Source of the DNA: Robiginitomaculum sp. | Lineage (GTDB): Bacteria > Pseudomonadota > Alphaproteobacteria > Caulobacterales > Maricaulaceae | Direction: 5' to 3' | NCBI GenBank assembly: GCA_021776565.1 | Contig: JAJFFQ010000054.1 | Location: 1-50,304, forward strand | DNA length: 50,304 nt | In this document: positions 28,353-36,635 of the stretch, piece by piece | Layout of the letters: every line of letters begins with the position of its first letter | Position numbering within the stretch: position 1 is the first letter of the stretch | Program-made: the position numbers and the translations under genes | The notes under the pieces: generated by a model | The model's input: the letters and a program-made list of their open reading frames with translations, nothing else | Told to the model about the DNA's origin: nothing | Databases searched by the model: none

Positions 28353-29828
28353 ATGAAAGTCGAGTTTTCCGGTTCTGTTAAATTTTCCGGTGCCGTTGTG
28401 GCGCCTGTATTTACCAATAACCGCCACAGTACAGGTGCGGATGCCCTGGACAAGGCCACAGGCGGGGCCATAAGCCGGGCACAAAAGGCATCGAGATTTA
28501 GCGGAAAATCAGGGCAGGTTTTACAGATCAACGCGCCGTCCGGTCTGGATGCGCAACTGGTTCTTCTTTGCGGTGCCGGGGAACGTGATGCGGCTGATGC
28601 GCTTGTCTGGGAAGCCTTTGGTGCCTATGCCCTCAAATCTGTACAACTTAGCGGGGCGAAAACCCTGGTGTTTGATATGCGCGATCTGGATGCGCCGGCC
28701 AGTGCACGCGCCGCTTTTGGAGCTTTGTTGGCGGCATATAGATTTGATAAATATCGCACTACACTAAAGGATGACAAAAAGCCATCTATTACATCCATTC
28801 GTATAATTTGCAGTGATGCCAGTGCCGCCAAACGTAGCTTTGCACCACTGAATGAAACTGCCCAAGGGGTGGAGTTGGCCCGCGATCTGGTTTGTGAACC
28901 TGCCAATGTGCTGCACCCGGAAGAATTTGCCAAACGGGCGCAAAGCCTTGAAGACTATGGCCTTGAAGTGCAGGTGCTTGACGAAAAAGATATGAAAAAG
29001 CTGGGCATGGATGCACTTCTTAGCGTTGGTCTGGGGTCTAATTATGGCTCCAGACTGGCGGTTATGTCCTGGTTTGGTGCCAAGGATCGCAAGGCACCGC
29101 CTCTGGTGTTGGTTGGCAAGGGTGTATGCTTTGATACCGGCGGTATTTCCCTCAAACCCGGTGCGGGCATGTGGGACATGAAAGGTGATATGGGCGGCGC
29201 GGCGGCGGTGACCGGCACCATGCGGGTGCTGGCTGGGCGCAAGGCCAGGGCCAATGTGATTGGCATTATCGGCCTGGTTGAAAATATGCCCGATGCGGCG
29301 GCAACCCGCCCGGGCGATATTGTCACCTCTGCGGATGGGCAAACTATCGAAGTGCAAAACACCGATGCCGAAGGTCGTATGGTTCTTGTTGATGCGCTCT
29401 GGTATGGTCTGACCCGTTTCAAACCGTCTAAAATTGTTGATTTTGCAACCCTCACAGGGGCAATCATCATTGCACTTGGGCATGAACATGCGGGGGTTTT
29501 TTCCAATGATGATGCGCTGGCAAATGCCCTGGATGCGGCTGGAAAATCCTCGGGCGAGACCGTATGGCGGCTCCCTCTGGGTGCCGGGTATGACAAGCAG
29601 ATCGACAGCAAATACGCGGATATGAAAAACATTGGCGGGCGCGGCGCTGGCTCAATCACTGCCGCGCAATTCTTGCGCCGTTTTGTTGGCGAAACGCCCT
29701 GGGCACATGTGGATATTGCCGGCACAGCATGGAAAGACAAATCTGATGATCCACGAGAGCCAGCCTGGGCAACCGGGTTTGGCGTGCGGTTGATGGATCG
29801 CTTTGTCGCGCAGAATTGCGAGGATTGA
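28353..29828 (+). CDS. pepA: Leucyl aminopeptidase, M17 family
   Basis: Two-metal cytosolic aminopeptidase that forms hexamers; in E. coli it is also a DNA-binding protein. The 491-residue protein has VGKGVCFDTGGISLKPG with metal/catalytic Lys256 and Asp261, DMGGAAAVTG with Asp279, and the signature NTDAEGRMVL at 336-345 with Asp338 and Glu340. All metal ligands are in place. I chose the ATG at 28353, 9 bases after an AGGG; an upstream in-frame extension of 39 codons runs through the promoter gap. It is divergent from lptF and overlaps or abuts holC. Confidence 0.97.
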   Translation: MKVEFSGSVKFSGAVVAPVFTNNRHSTGADALDKATGGAISRAQKASRFSGKSGQVLQINAPSGLDAQLVLLCGAGERDAADALVWEAFGAYALKSVQLSGAKTLVFDMRDLDAPASARAAFGALLAAYRFDKYRTTLKDDKKPSITSIRIICSDASAAKRSFAPLNETAQGVELARDLVCEPANVLHPEEFAKRAQSLEDYGLEVQVLDEKDMKKLGMDALLSVGLGSNYGSRLAVMSWFGAKDRKAPPLVLVGKGVCFDTGGISLKPGAGMWDMKGDMGGAAAVTGTMRVLAGRKARANVIGIIGLVENMPDAAATRPGDIVTSADGQTIEVQNTDAEGRMVLVDALWYGLTRFKPSKIVDFATLTGAIIIALGHEHAGVFSNDDALANALDAAGKSSGETVWRLPLGAGYDKQIDSKYADMKNIGGRGAGSITAAQFLRRFVGETPWAHVDIAGTAWKDKSDDPREPAWATGFGVRLMDRFVAQNCED

Positions 29829-30285
29829 TCTGAGCACGACCGAACATTGGTTTTACCATCTGGAGCGTGGCGCGCTGGACGTCTCCTTGCCACCACTTTT
29901 GGAGAAAGTTCTGGAACGCGGGTGGCGGGCGCTTGTCCGCTCTGGTGATCCACAGGCGCTTGGCGCACTGGACAAGCATTTGTGGACAAACCGGCCAGAC
30001 AGCTTTCTACCCCACGGTCTTAGTGATGAGCCACGGGCAGAGGCACAACCGATTTTGCTGACCACCCGGGCAGAAAATGAAAATAATGCACAAATTGTCA
30101 TTTTGGTTCATGGTGCAGAGCCAGTGGATTTAAGCGGTGTAGAACGCTGTATCACCATGTTTGATGATACTGATCCAGACAGGTTGGCGCAAGCGCGAGC
30201 ACGCTGGAAATCTGCCCGGGCAGAGGGCGGGCCGGTGTCTTACTGGAAACAGGATGCCAAAGGCCGCTGGGCCAAACAGGGTTGA
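29803..30285 (+). CDS. holC: DNA polymerase III chi subunit
   Basis: Clamp-loader accessory subunit that links the replisome to single-strand binding protein. The protein is up to 160 residues: FYHLERGALDVSLPPLLEKV near the N-terminus and RPDSFLPHGL in the middle match HolC. The start is uncertain. A TTG at 29803 gives a 26-base overlap with pepA and about 12 extra residues; the family's usual N-terminus is nearer residue 10-14, where only CTG (29830, with GAGG 6 bases before) or ATT codons are available. The pepA-holC order is common in proteobacteria. The cobT-like gene follows 10 bases after the stop. Confidence 0.88.
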   Translation: MSRRIARIDLSTTEHWFYHLERGALDVSLPPLLEKVLERGWRALVRSGDPQALGALDKHLWTNRPDSFLPHGLSDEPRAEAQPILLTTRAENENNAQIVILVHGAEPVDLSGVERCITMFDDTDPDRLAQARARWKSARAEGGPVSYWKQDAKGRWAKQG

Positions 30286-30295
30286 GGCAGATGCA

Positions 30296-31303
30296 ATGAC
30301 AAAGGCAGAAGAAAACGCACCGTTTGACGATATACGCAATTTGATCGCCAATTGTCCGCCTCTGGATGAGGATGCACGGGCGCGGGCATTGTTGCGGCAA
30401 AGCCAGATTGCCTTGCCATCGGGTGAACTGGGTCGGTTGGCTGATCTTGCGGTGTGGATGGCCGCCTGCCAGGGGGGCGAGGCCCCCCATCTTGAGCGCC
30501 CACTGGTTGCGGTTTTTGCCTCGGCCCACCAGATCACAGAGCAGGGTGTTTCACGTTATGATTCAGATCATGTCCGCGAAATGACCGATCAGGTGCTGAA
30601 TGGTACAGGTGCTGTTAACCAGATCGCCAAAGCGGCCGGGGCGGGCCTGAAAGTATTTGAGCTGGCACTGGAAGAGCCAACACCGGATATCACCAAACAT
30701 GCCGCATTGAGCGAGCGTGATTGCGCATCAACCATGGCCTATGCCATGCAGGTGCTGGAAGAAACGCCCGATGTGCTGTGCATCGGGGTGGTCGGGGCCG
30801 GGGCGACGACCGCCGCCGGTGCCATGGCACTGGCGCTTTATGGCGGCACACCGGCATTTTGGGCCATTGCAGGATCGGCGGTTGATGACAAGGACATGCT
30901 GAGCGCCAAAGCCAGGGTCATTGGTGCGGCGGTGAACTATCATAGTGGTAATCTTGATGATCCACTGGAGGTTTTGCGCCGTCTTGGCGGGCGCGATATG
31001 GCTGCTGCTGCGGGGGCCATTCTGGCCGCCCGGCATCAAAACATTCCGGTGGTGCTTGACGGGTTTGCTTCCTGCGCAGCGGCGGCGGTTCTGCACAGGA
31101 TAGATAAATCATCTGTGGATCATTGTGTGGCCGGGTCTGTAACTCCGCGCGATTCGCACCGCGCCATTCTTGATCGTCTGGGCAAGCAACCCATATTGGA
31201 TTTGGGGCTGGGCCTGGGTGATGGTTCCGGTGCGGCCCTTGCGATTAATGCCCTAAAGGCTGCCATTGCTTGTCATAATGGTCTTGGTAAAGAAGACGCC
31301 TAA
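30296..31303 (+). CDS. CobT-fold protein with altered active site
   Basis: The 335-residue protein aligns by eye with nicotinate-nucleotide-dimethylbenzimidazole phosphoribosyltransferase (CobT), which activates the lower ligand of cobalamin. Matching segments are VFASAHQITEQGVS (about residues 73-86), IGVVGAGATTAAGAM (163-177), AGSAVDDKDM and LDLGLGLGDGSGAALA (301-316). Key residues differ from canonical CobT: the DHG-type motif is AHQ, the GEMGIGNTT loop is GVVGAGATT without its Glu and Asn, and the catalytic Glu of LGEGSGA is Asp309. It may be a divergent CobT or a paralogue with another substrate. The ATG at 30296 has GAGG upstream; holC ends 10 bases before. No other cobalamin gene is nearby. 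Confidence 0.72.
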   Translation: MTKAEENAPFDDIRNLIANCPPLDEDARARALLRQSQIALPSGELGRLADLAVWMAACQGGEAPHLERPLVAVFASAHQITEQGVSRYDSDHVREMTDQVLNGTGAVNQIAKAAGAGLKVFELALEEPTPDITKHAALSERDCASTMAYAMQVLEETPDVLCIGVVGAGATTAAGAMALALYGGTPAFWAIAGSAVDDKDMLSAKARVIGAAVNYHSGNLDDPLEVLRRLGGRDMAAAAGAILAARHQNIPVVLDGFASCAAAAVLHRIDKSSVDHCVAGSVTPRDSHRAILDRLGKQPILDLGLGLGDGSGAALAINALKAAIACHNGLGKEDA

Positions 31304-31310
31304 TTGCTTT

Positions 31311-31376
31311 TTAGTGTGCTACCGCTTTGCTGCTTGAGCACTTTTTTAGTGTGCTACCGCTTTGCTGCTTGAGCAC
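31311..31376 (+). terminator. Two tandem terminator-like hairpins after the cobT-like gene
   Basis: Two copies with a 35-bp period start at 31311 and 31346. Each pairs GTGCT with AGCAC around ACCGCTTTGCTGCTTG, and the first is followed by TTTTTT. They lie 8 bases after the cobT-like stop, so a double terminator is likely. The loop core CTACCGCTTTGCT is shared with the repeats at 8727-8820, so this is also a dispersed repeat. Confidence 0.65.
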
Positions 31377-31399
31377 GTATTTATTCTGGAGTTTGATCG

Positions 31400-32017
31400 A
31401 TGAAACTATATACGGCGACCTTTGCCCCCAACCCTGAGCGTGTGCGCATGTTCTTGCTGGAAAAAGCCATTACGGACATTGAACTGGTCGAAATAAATAT
31501 CATGGAGCGCGAACATAAAACCAGTGAATACCGTGCGCTTAGCCCGTTTTCGCAAATCCCGGCGCTGGCGCTGGATGACGGGCGGGTGCTGACGGAAAGC
31601 CGGGCCATATGCCGCTATCTGGAAGGGTTATACCCAGAGCCAAACCTGTTGGGGCAAACATCAGAAGAAACCGCGTTCATTGAAATGTGGGATCGGCGGG
31701 TAGAGTTTATGTTGCTGTTGCCACTGGCCTGGTGGGTACGTCACGGTCATCCGGCCTTTACCGCCATTGAAAAGCAGATCGCAGAGCTGGCCCCGCGCGG
31801 CGAAAAAACATTTCGTTATTTTGCCAAATGGCTGGATGGTGAACTGGCCGGGCGTGATTTTATTGCCGGGGATCGCTTTACCATTGCTGACATCACCGCC
31901 TTTGCCTCGGTGGGCTTTGCCCGTGTTGCCAAATGGAAACCTGATGCGGACGAGCTGCCAAACCTGAACGCCTGGCGCGGGCGCATGTTTGAGCGCCCAT
32001 GCGGCCAGAAGGGGTAG
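31400..32017 (+). CDS. Glutathione S-transferase family protein
   Basis: A 205-residue GST-fold protein. The thioredoxin-like N-terminal domain runs from KLYTATFAPNPERVRMFLLE to FSQIPALALDDGRVLTESRAICRYLE, with the cis-Pro in SQIPAL and the glutathione-binding Glu-Ser in LTESRAI. The helical C-terminal domain follows, with FIAGDRFTIADITAFASV containing the conserved N-capping Asp. Substrate is unknown. GGAG lies 8 bases before the ATG. The last 15 bases are part of the 106-bp direct repeat that recurs beyond the restriction-modification genes, so this gene's 3' end marks the left edge of the insertion. Confidence 0.88.
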   Translation: MKLYTATFAPNPERVRMFLLEKAITDIELVEINIMEREHKTSEYRALSPFSQIPALALDDGRVLTESRAICRYLEGLYPEPNLLGQTSEETAFIEMWDRRVEFMLLLPLAWWVRHGHPAFTAIEKQIAELAPRGEKTFRYFAKWLDGELAGRDFIAGDRFTIADITAFASVGFARVAKWKPDADELPNLNAWRGRMFERPCGQKG

Positions 32018-32108
32018 GTAATAAAACCGTCATCACCCGGTTTATCCGGGTAATCCAGTTCTAATTGTCGAAAGACTGGATTACCGGAACAAGTCCGGTA
32101 ATGACAAA
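32003..32108 (+). repeat. 106-bp perfect direct repeat, left copy
   Basis: Identical over 106 bp to 34440-34545. It starts inside the last codons of gst (GGCCAGAAGGGGTAG, ending in the stop) and includes the 77-bp palindromic GTCAT...ATGAC element at 32029-32105. The two copies enclose the methyltransferase and endonuclease genes. Bases just outside differ (C before and T after here; T before and C after in the right copy). The dispersed palindrome alone would not explain the shared gst tail. Confidence 0.9.
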
Positions 32109-32224
32109 TTGGAAACGAAAATACCCTCACGAATGTTTCAGGATGAAATATTTTTTATTCTTGATTGTCGACTGTTGCTGTTTTAGCAAAAGGGTATTTG
32201 CTTTTAGTTTCGCAAGGTGAAGGT

Positions 32225-33478
32225 ATGAGCGTCTCGGGTAAAGAAAACGAGAGACCTGTAAATTGCTTGAGTTTTTTCTCTGGCGCTATGGGACTTGATC
32301 TTGGTCTGGAAAAGGCTGGCATATCGACTTTGCTTGCTTGTGAAATTGATAAAGCCAGCCGTAAAACCATTTCCGCCAACAGGCCCGAAATTGCCCTTAT
32401 CGGGGATATTAGGGATTATAGCGCCGAACAGGTTTTAGCGGCGGCGTGCTTGCGTGCTGGTGATGTTGACATCATGGTCGGCGGGCCACCTTGCCAATCG
32501 TTTAGCTCTGCCGGGAAACGCCAGGGCTTCAATGACGAACGTGGTAACGTGTTTCTCACCTATATAGACCGCATTATTGAAATTCAGCCAAAATTTGCGA
32601 TCATTGAGAATGTACGCGGATTATTGTCAGCAGCATTGGCGCACACACCACATCAGTTGAGGAACAAAGACAATTATAAAATGTCTGTTGATGAGGTGAG
32701 AGGTAGCGCCTTGCTCTACGCTATAGAAAAGTTAAAACAGGCAGGATATGGCCTCTCTTTCAACTTATATAATTCTGCAAATTTTGGCTCACCACAAAAA
32801 AGAGAACGGGTGGTTATAATTTGCGCAAGGGATGGGCTGCAACTGCCCTATCTTAACCCCACGCACTCAGAGCATGGGGACTATGGCTTGCCTAAATGGA
32901 AAACCCTTAAAGACGCCATTAACAGCCTGGGCAATGTTGAGCATGAATTTGTCACCTTTCCTGAAAAAAGATTGCGGTTCTACAGATTGCTAAGCGATGG
33001 TCAAAACTGGCGTAACCTGCCTATTGAATTGCAAAGGGAAGCTCTTGGAAAATCTTTTTATGCCGGTGGAGGCAAAACCGGGTTCTTCCGTCGTATCGCA
33101 TGGGATAAACCCTGCCCAACATTGGTTACCCATCCGGCAATGCCGGCAACAGATTTATGCCACCCGGACGAGTTGCGACCTTTAAGTGTGCAAGAATACA
33201 AACGTATTCAGGAGTTTCCTGATGGCTGGAAAGTTGAAGGGGGGAAGATCGATAAATACAAACAAATTGGCAATGCCGTACCCGTTTCGCTAGGCTATGC
33301 CGTGGGCCGATTGGTGGTTAATGCCATGAATGGACAATATGAGCAGCCACCCGAAAATTTTCCTTTTTCACGATATAAACACACTGACCATGAGAGTTGG
33401 AAGTTTGCAGTATTTGCTGAACAGGAAAAAATGAAAAATCAAATGATAAATTCAACGCAGATGGAACTATTTGCTTAG
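32225..33478 (+). CDS. Type II DNA cytosine-5 methyltransferase
   Basis: Modifies cytosine to protect host DNA from the partner endonuclease. The 417-residue protein has the m5C motifs in order: I ([18 protein letters not shown], 15-32), IV ([13 protein letters not shown], catalytic Cys90), VI (IENVRGL, about 128), VIII ([12 protein letters not shown]) and X ([14 protein letters not shown]). The target-recognition region between VIII and IX is about 100 residues, typical of single-target enzymes. I chose the ATG at 32225 with AGGTGAAGG before it, over a TTG 20 codons upstream. The stop overlaps that of the convergent endonuclease gene by 3 bases. Confidence 0.93.
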   Translation: MSVSGKENERPVNCLSFFSGAMGLDLGLEKAGISTLLACEIDKASRKTISANRPEIALIGDIRDYSAEQVLAAACLRAGDVDIMVGGPPCQSFSSAGKRQGFNDERGNVFLTYIDRIIEIQPKFAIIENVRGLLSAALAHTPHQLRNKDNYKMSVDEVRGSALLYAIEKLKQAGYGLSFNLYNSANFGSPQKRERVVIICARDGLQLPYLNPTHSEHGDYGLPKWKTLKDAINSLGNVEHEFVTFPEKRLRFYRLLSDGQNWRNLPIELQREALGKSFYAGGGKTGFFRRIAWDKPCPTLVTHPAMPATDLCHPDELRPLSVQEYKRIQEFPDGWKVEGGKIDKYKQIGNAVPVSLGYAVGRLVVNAMNGQYEQPPENFPFSRYKHTDHESWKFAVFAEQEKMKNQMINSTQMELFA

Positions 33479-34209
33479 TTCCTCCATGGGTTTTCATCTT
33501 CGACAGCAAGCGCGTTCGGGTTGGCATCAAGGAGAGTATGCACAAAAGCAACAAAACTATCTTCGGACAAAGTATCTATTTCACACATCCGGTTTAGCAA
33601 ATTCCATTTATATTCTATGCGTGTGGATTCAATCCGGTACCATTTCTGAATATCAGTCCCGTCTCTAACGCGAGAACTTGAACTATTTTCAGAATTACGT
33701 CTATTTTTTATTTGCAATAATTTACCAGTTTCTTTTACGAAATCAACTGACTTTACCGTTTCTCCCCATGCACAATACCAGCCAGATTGCGATAAATTAT
33801 CCGCTAGAAATTCTTCTAAAAAAAGTCCCAAAATATTTTCTGCTGACATGCCCAAGCGATGCGCAAAAGAAATTTTCTGCAAATCTGCATTGGTGAGATG
33901 CGCAAGCCTTGCTCCAATAATGTTTTCAATCATTGGGTCGGCTAAAGTGCCAGGGGGATTAGATACCCTGACTGAAACTCGGCCATTATAACCTTTATCG
34001 TATTTCACCACCCATTTTTCGATCGCGGATATTTTCCCATCCTTGCTGTCTTTTACATTTGTTGGCGCTAAAGCTGGGTCGTTAGAAATTACTGAAAATA
34101 CGACATTGATCCCTTTATCCCATGGGACATTGTGACGTTCTGCGGCGGCTGTTGCTCTCACTAATGCCGTCGCTGGCCCTAATGAACCTAAACTGCCTTG
34201 TAAGTTCAA
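33475..34209 (-). CDS. Type II restriction endonuclease, possibly SinI-like
   Basis: A 244-residue protein convergent with the cytosine methyltransferase. A PD-(D/E)xK-like core is visible: [11 protein letters not shown] followed by [18 protein letters not shown], where Asp, Gln and Lys could be the metal and catalytic residues. The QIKNRxNSENSSS segment reminds me of SinI-type enzymes (site GGWCC), but this is recollection and the specificity is not proven. The start is a TTG at 34209 with AGGAG 9 bases upstream. Local sequence is AT-rich relative to neighbours. Position next to an orphan-like m5C methyltransferase and between perfect repeats supports a mobile type II system. Confidence 0.72.
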   Translation of the reverse strand: MNLQGSLGSLGPATALVRATAAAERHNVPWDKGINVVFSVISNDPALAPTNVKDSKDGKISAIEKWVVKYDKGYNGRVSVRVSNPPGTLADPMIENIIGARLAHLTNADLQKISFAHRLGMSAENILGLFLEEFLADNLSQSGWYCAWGETVKSVDFVKETGKLLQIKNRRNSENSSSSRVRDGTDIQKWYRIESTRIEYKWNLLNRMCEIDTLSEDSFVAFVHTLLDANPNALAVEDENPWRN

Positions 34210-34439
34210 AACGGCTACTCCTAAAATTCTTCAGCTACAGCCAGAGCATCAAATGTCTTTGTGTCAATTACTTATACACTTCTCAACGAGCCAATAATTG
34301 TATCCATCACGGTTTTGTGCCGCCCCGAGTGTTCATTTAAACGATCTTTAGCCCAAAGGCCAAGAGGTGTTTCCAGTCAAACACCGATTGTTTCCGGCCT
34401 GGGTTTTGCAATCCATTGAAGTATTCAAAGGGGTTTGAT
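34210..34439. other. Gene-free right arm of the restriction-modification insert
   Basis: AT-rich sequence between the endonuclease start and the right 106-bp repeat. It should contain the endonuclease promoter. GGTGTTT (34366-34372) and AAACACC (34379-34385) form a perfect 7-bp hairpin with a 6-base loop. I found no reading frame of note, no controller-protein gene and no recombinase remnant. Confidence 0.5.
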
Positions 34440-34545
34440 GGCCAGAAGGGGTAGGTAATAAAACCGTCATCACCCGGTTTATCCGGGTAATCCAGTTCTA
34501 ATTGTCGAAAGACTGGATTACCGGAACAAGTCCGGTAATGACAAA
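34440..34545 (+). repeat. 106-bp perfect direct repeat, right copy
   Basis: Identical to 32003-32108, including the final 15 bases of gst, which have no function here. The palindromic GTCAT...ATGAC element occupies 34466-34542. The M24 peptidase gene (convergent) ends 17 bases beyond. In the ancestral locus gst, one copy of this sequence and the peptidase gene were probably adjacent. Confidence 0.9.
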
Positions 34546-34561
34546 CTAATGGTGCAAACCC

Positions 34562-35821
34562 CTACCCGAACGGGGTATCAATAGAGGGTGATAGGGCGCT
34601 AAACAGCCTTGGCCCAGTATCGGTCATATACAGGCAATCCTCCAGCCGGACGCCAAATTCACCAAAGATATAAATCCCCGGCTCATTGGAAAAACACATG
34701 CCAGGGGCCAGGGGGGTTGTCTCGCCGTGGACGAAATTAACCGGTTCGTGGCCATCCATGCCAATGCCATGGCCCAGGCGGTGTGAAAGGCCGGGGGTTT
34801 TGTACCCCGGGCCATAACCTTTGCGCTCGTAAAAGGCGCGCACCACGTCATCAATTTTGCCCGCAGGTGTGCCAATGCGCATGGTTTCCAGCGCCAGTTC
34901 CTGGCCTTGTTTGACGGTTTGCCAGACCTCGCGTTGCTTTTGGGTTGGTTCACCAAAAACAAAGGTGCGTGAAATATCGGATTCATAATCGTGAACTGAA
35001 CAGCCGCAATCCATTAAAATCACTTCGCCTTCGCGCACGATTTGCGGTTTGCCCGAACCATGAGGATAGGCGCTGGCCTCGCCCAAAAGCACCATTGAAA
35101 ATTCCACACTGCCGCCGTAGGCGCGGGTGGCGTCACTCATCATTGTGCTAATTTCCTGTGAAGTTTGCCCGGCCTCTATGCGCGGATAAACGGATCGGTA
35201 GGCGGCCATGGTAATGGCGCTGGCTGTTTGCATCAGCGCCAGTTCATTGGCGGATTTATACATGCGCACGCCCCGTGTAACCGGTGCGCCAAAGACAATT
35301 TCATAGGCCGGTACAGCCTGTTTCATGCCATCAATAATGAAATGGCGCACGGTTTCCTCAACCGCCAGCTTGCCACCACTTATGCCACGATCCTTGAGGA
35401 TGCCGGCAACCAGATCAAACGGATTTTCATGCTCGTGCCAGGTGCGCACATCATCGCCAAAGCTCATGCTTTCACGAATGGATGGTTCCTCAAAATAGGG
35501 GGTGACAATGGCTATCTCGCCGTCCGCCGGAATGATGGCCCCGGTGAAGCGTTCCGAGCGCCACCAGCGTATGCCGGTAAAATAAACCAGTGCTGACCCT
35601 GCCTCCAATATGAGAGCCGATATGCCCTGTTCGCGCATCAGTCTTTGGGCTTTTTCTATGCGTGATTTGCGCTCGGCAACGCCTATTGGTTTGGCGTCTC
35701 TGGCAAGGTCTGTAAGGGCAGGGGAGAGCGTTTTCCCGCTCGTCGATACAGCACCAGAGCAGGCGCTTATCAAACCGCTAGCACCGGCCAGTATCAGCAG
35801 TTCTCGTTTGTTGATGGTCAT
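34562..35821 (-). CDS. Lipoprotein M24-family (Xaa-Pro type) peptidase
   Basis: A 419-residue pita-bread metallopeptidase with a lipoprotein signal: LLILAGASGLISAC with lipid-modified Cys21. The metal ligands are all present: Asp271 and Asp282 (MDCGCSVHDYESDISR), His351 (RLGHGIGMDGHE), Glu380 (FSNEPGIY) and Glu394 (VRLEDCLY). The N-terminal creatinase-like domain spans about 45-180. Most bacterial aminopeptidase P and prolidase enzymes are cytoplasmic, so export as a lipoprotein points to peptide processing in the periplasm. It follows the acyltransferase gene with no gap on the same strand. Confidence 0.88.
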   Translation of the reverse strand: MTINKRELLILAGASGLISACSGAVSTSGKTLSPALTDLARDAKPIGVAERKSRIEKAQRLMREQGISALILEAGSALVYFTGIRWWRSERFTGAIIPADGEIAIVTPYFEEPSIRESMSFGDDVRTWHEHENPFDLVAGILKDRGISGGKLAVEETVRHFIIDGMKQAVPAYEIVFGAPVTRGVRMYKSANELALMQTASAITMAAYRSVYPRIEAGQTSQEISTMMSDATRAYGGSVEFSMVLLGEASAYPHGSGKPQIVREGEVILMDCGCSVHDYESDISRTFVFGEPTQKQREVWQTVKQGQELALETMRIGTPAGKIDDVVRAFYERKGYGPGYKTPGLSHRLGHGIGMDGHEPVNFVHGETTPLAPGMCFSNEPGIYIFGEFGVRLEDCLYMTDTGPRLFSALSPSIDTPFG

Positions 35822-36544
35822 TTAATCCTCCTCGCCGGGGGCAATTCGGCTACGTGCCCAATCCAGTAATGTATTGTTTTCAAGCATTTGTTCATAGGCC
35901 TTGTCCATAAATCGATCCAGGGTAGGCGGGTCAACCAGTAAATCCATGCGCGTGCGAAAAGTGGCGTCCTTGTCCAGTTCCTTGACCATTCGTGCCGGAT
36001 TGCCTGCCATCACCACATTTGGCGGCACATCGCGGGTAACAACAGCCCGGGCACCGACAATGCTGTTCTGGCCTATGGAGACGCCTTTGCCGATAAAAGC
36101 GCCATCACCCAGCCATACATTATCGGCCAGCACAACCGGTCTGGCGTTATCATCAATGCTGGTGCGGTCATAAAGTCCGTGCCAGTCGCAATCGCTAATG
36201 GTGGCATCGCGGGCCAGCATACAACCGTTGCCGATGGTGATCTTTCGCGCCGCCATAATGCGGGTGCCGCCGGTCAACAACACACAATCGCCCAAAATGA
36301 TTTCACCTTTTTTTTCTGGTGCGGCCCAAACGGTCAGGCGCACCGGTGCATCCGATGATGCAATAACATGCAAGGCGCGCCCGGCCTGAATACCCCCGCC
36401 AAAAAGATGCACATGGCGCGCCCCGATAAATTTGGCATGGGGGCCAAGCGCATCAAAGCGCGGGATTAGAAACCGTGCCGTCCACCAGTTCCAGAACCGG
36501 TTTTGGGCATCATATAACCATTTGGGGCGGGCATCGCGACGCAT
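35822..36544 (-). CDS. Hexapeptide-repeat (left-handed beta-helix) acyltransferase
   Basis: A 240-residue protein with left-handed beta-helix repeats between about residues 75 and 190. Examples are IILGDCVLLTGGTRI, ITIGNGCMLARDATI, VVLADNVWLGDGAFIGKG and VSIGQNSIVGARAVVTRDVPPNVVMAGNPARMV. The last segment is the usual C-terminal coil of O-acetyltransferases of the WbbJ/NodL/CatB type. The conserved His is probably in SDCDWHGLYD. Substrate is unknown; surface polysaccharide is a reasonable guess. The gene abuts the M24 peptidase gene and probably shares its transcript. Confidence 0.85.
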   Translation of the reverse strand: MRRDARPKWLYDAQNRFWNWWTARFLIPRFDALGPHAKFIGARHVHLFGGGIQAGRALHVIASSDAPVRLTVWAAPEKKGEIILGDCVLLTGGTRIMAARKITIGNGCMLARDATISDCDWHGLYDRTSIDDNARPVVLADNVWLGDGAFIGKGVSIGQNSIVGARAVVTRDVPPNVVMAGNPARMVKELDKDATFRTRMDLLVDPPTLDRFMDKAYEQMLENNTLLDWARSRIAPGEED

Positions 36545-36635
36545 AAAAATTCCTGAAAAGCATAAACGGCTATTTATAAGCTTTTAACCATATCCTTCAA
36601 CAGGGTAGTTACGCCTTTGGGTTAATCTACATCTT

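Noticed and set aside
32029-32105. Reading the 106-bp repeats as merely two copies of the common palindromic element
   Set aside because: The identity extends into the gst coding end and through all 106 bases without change, whereas other copies of the palindrome differ at many positions.
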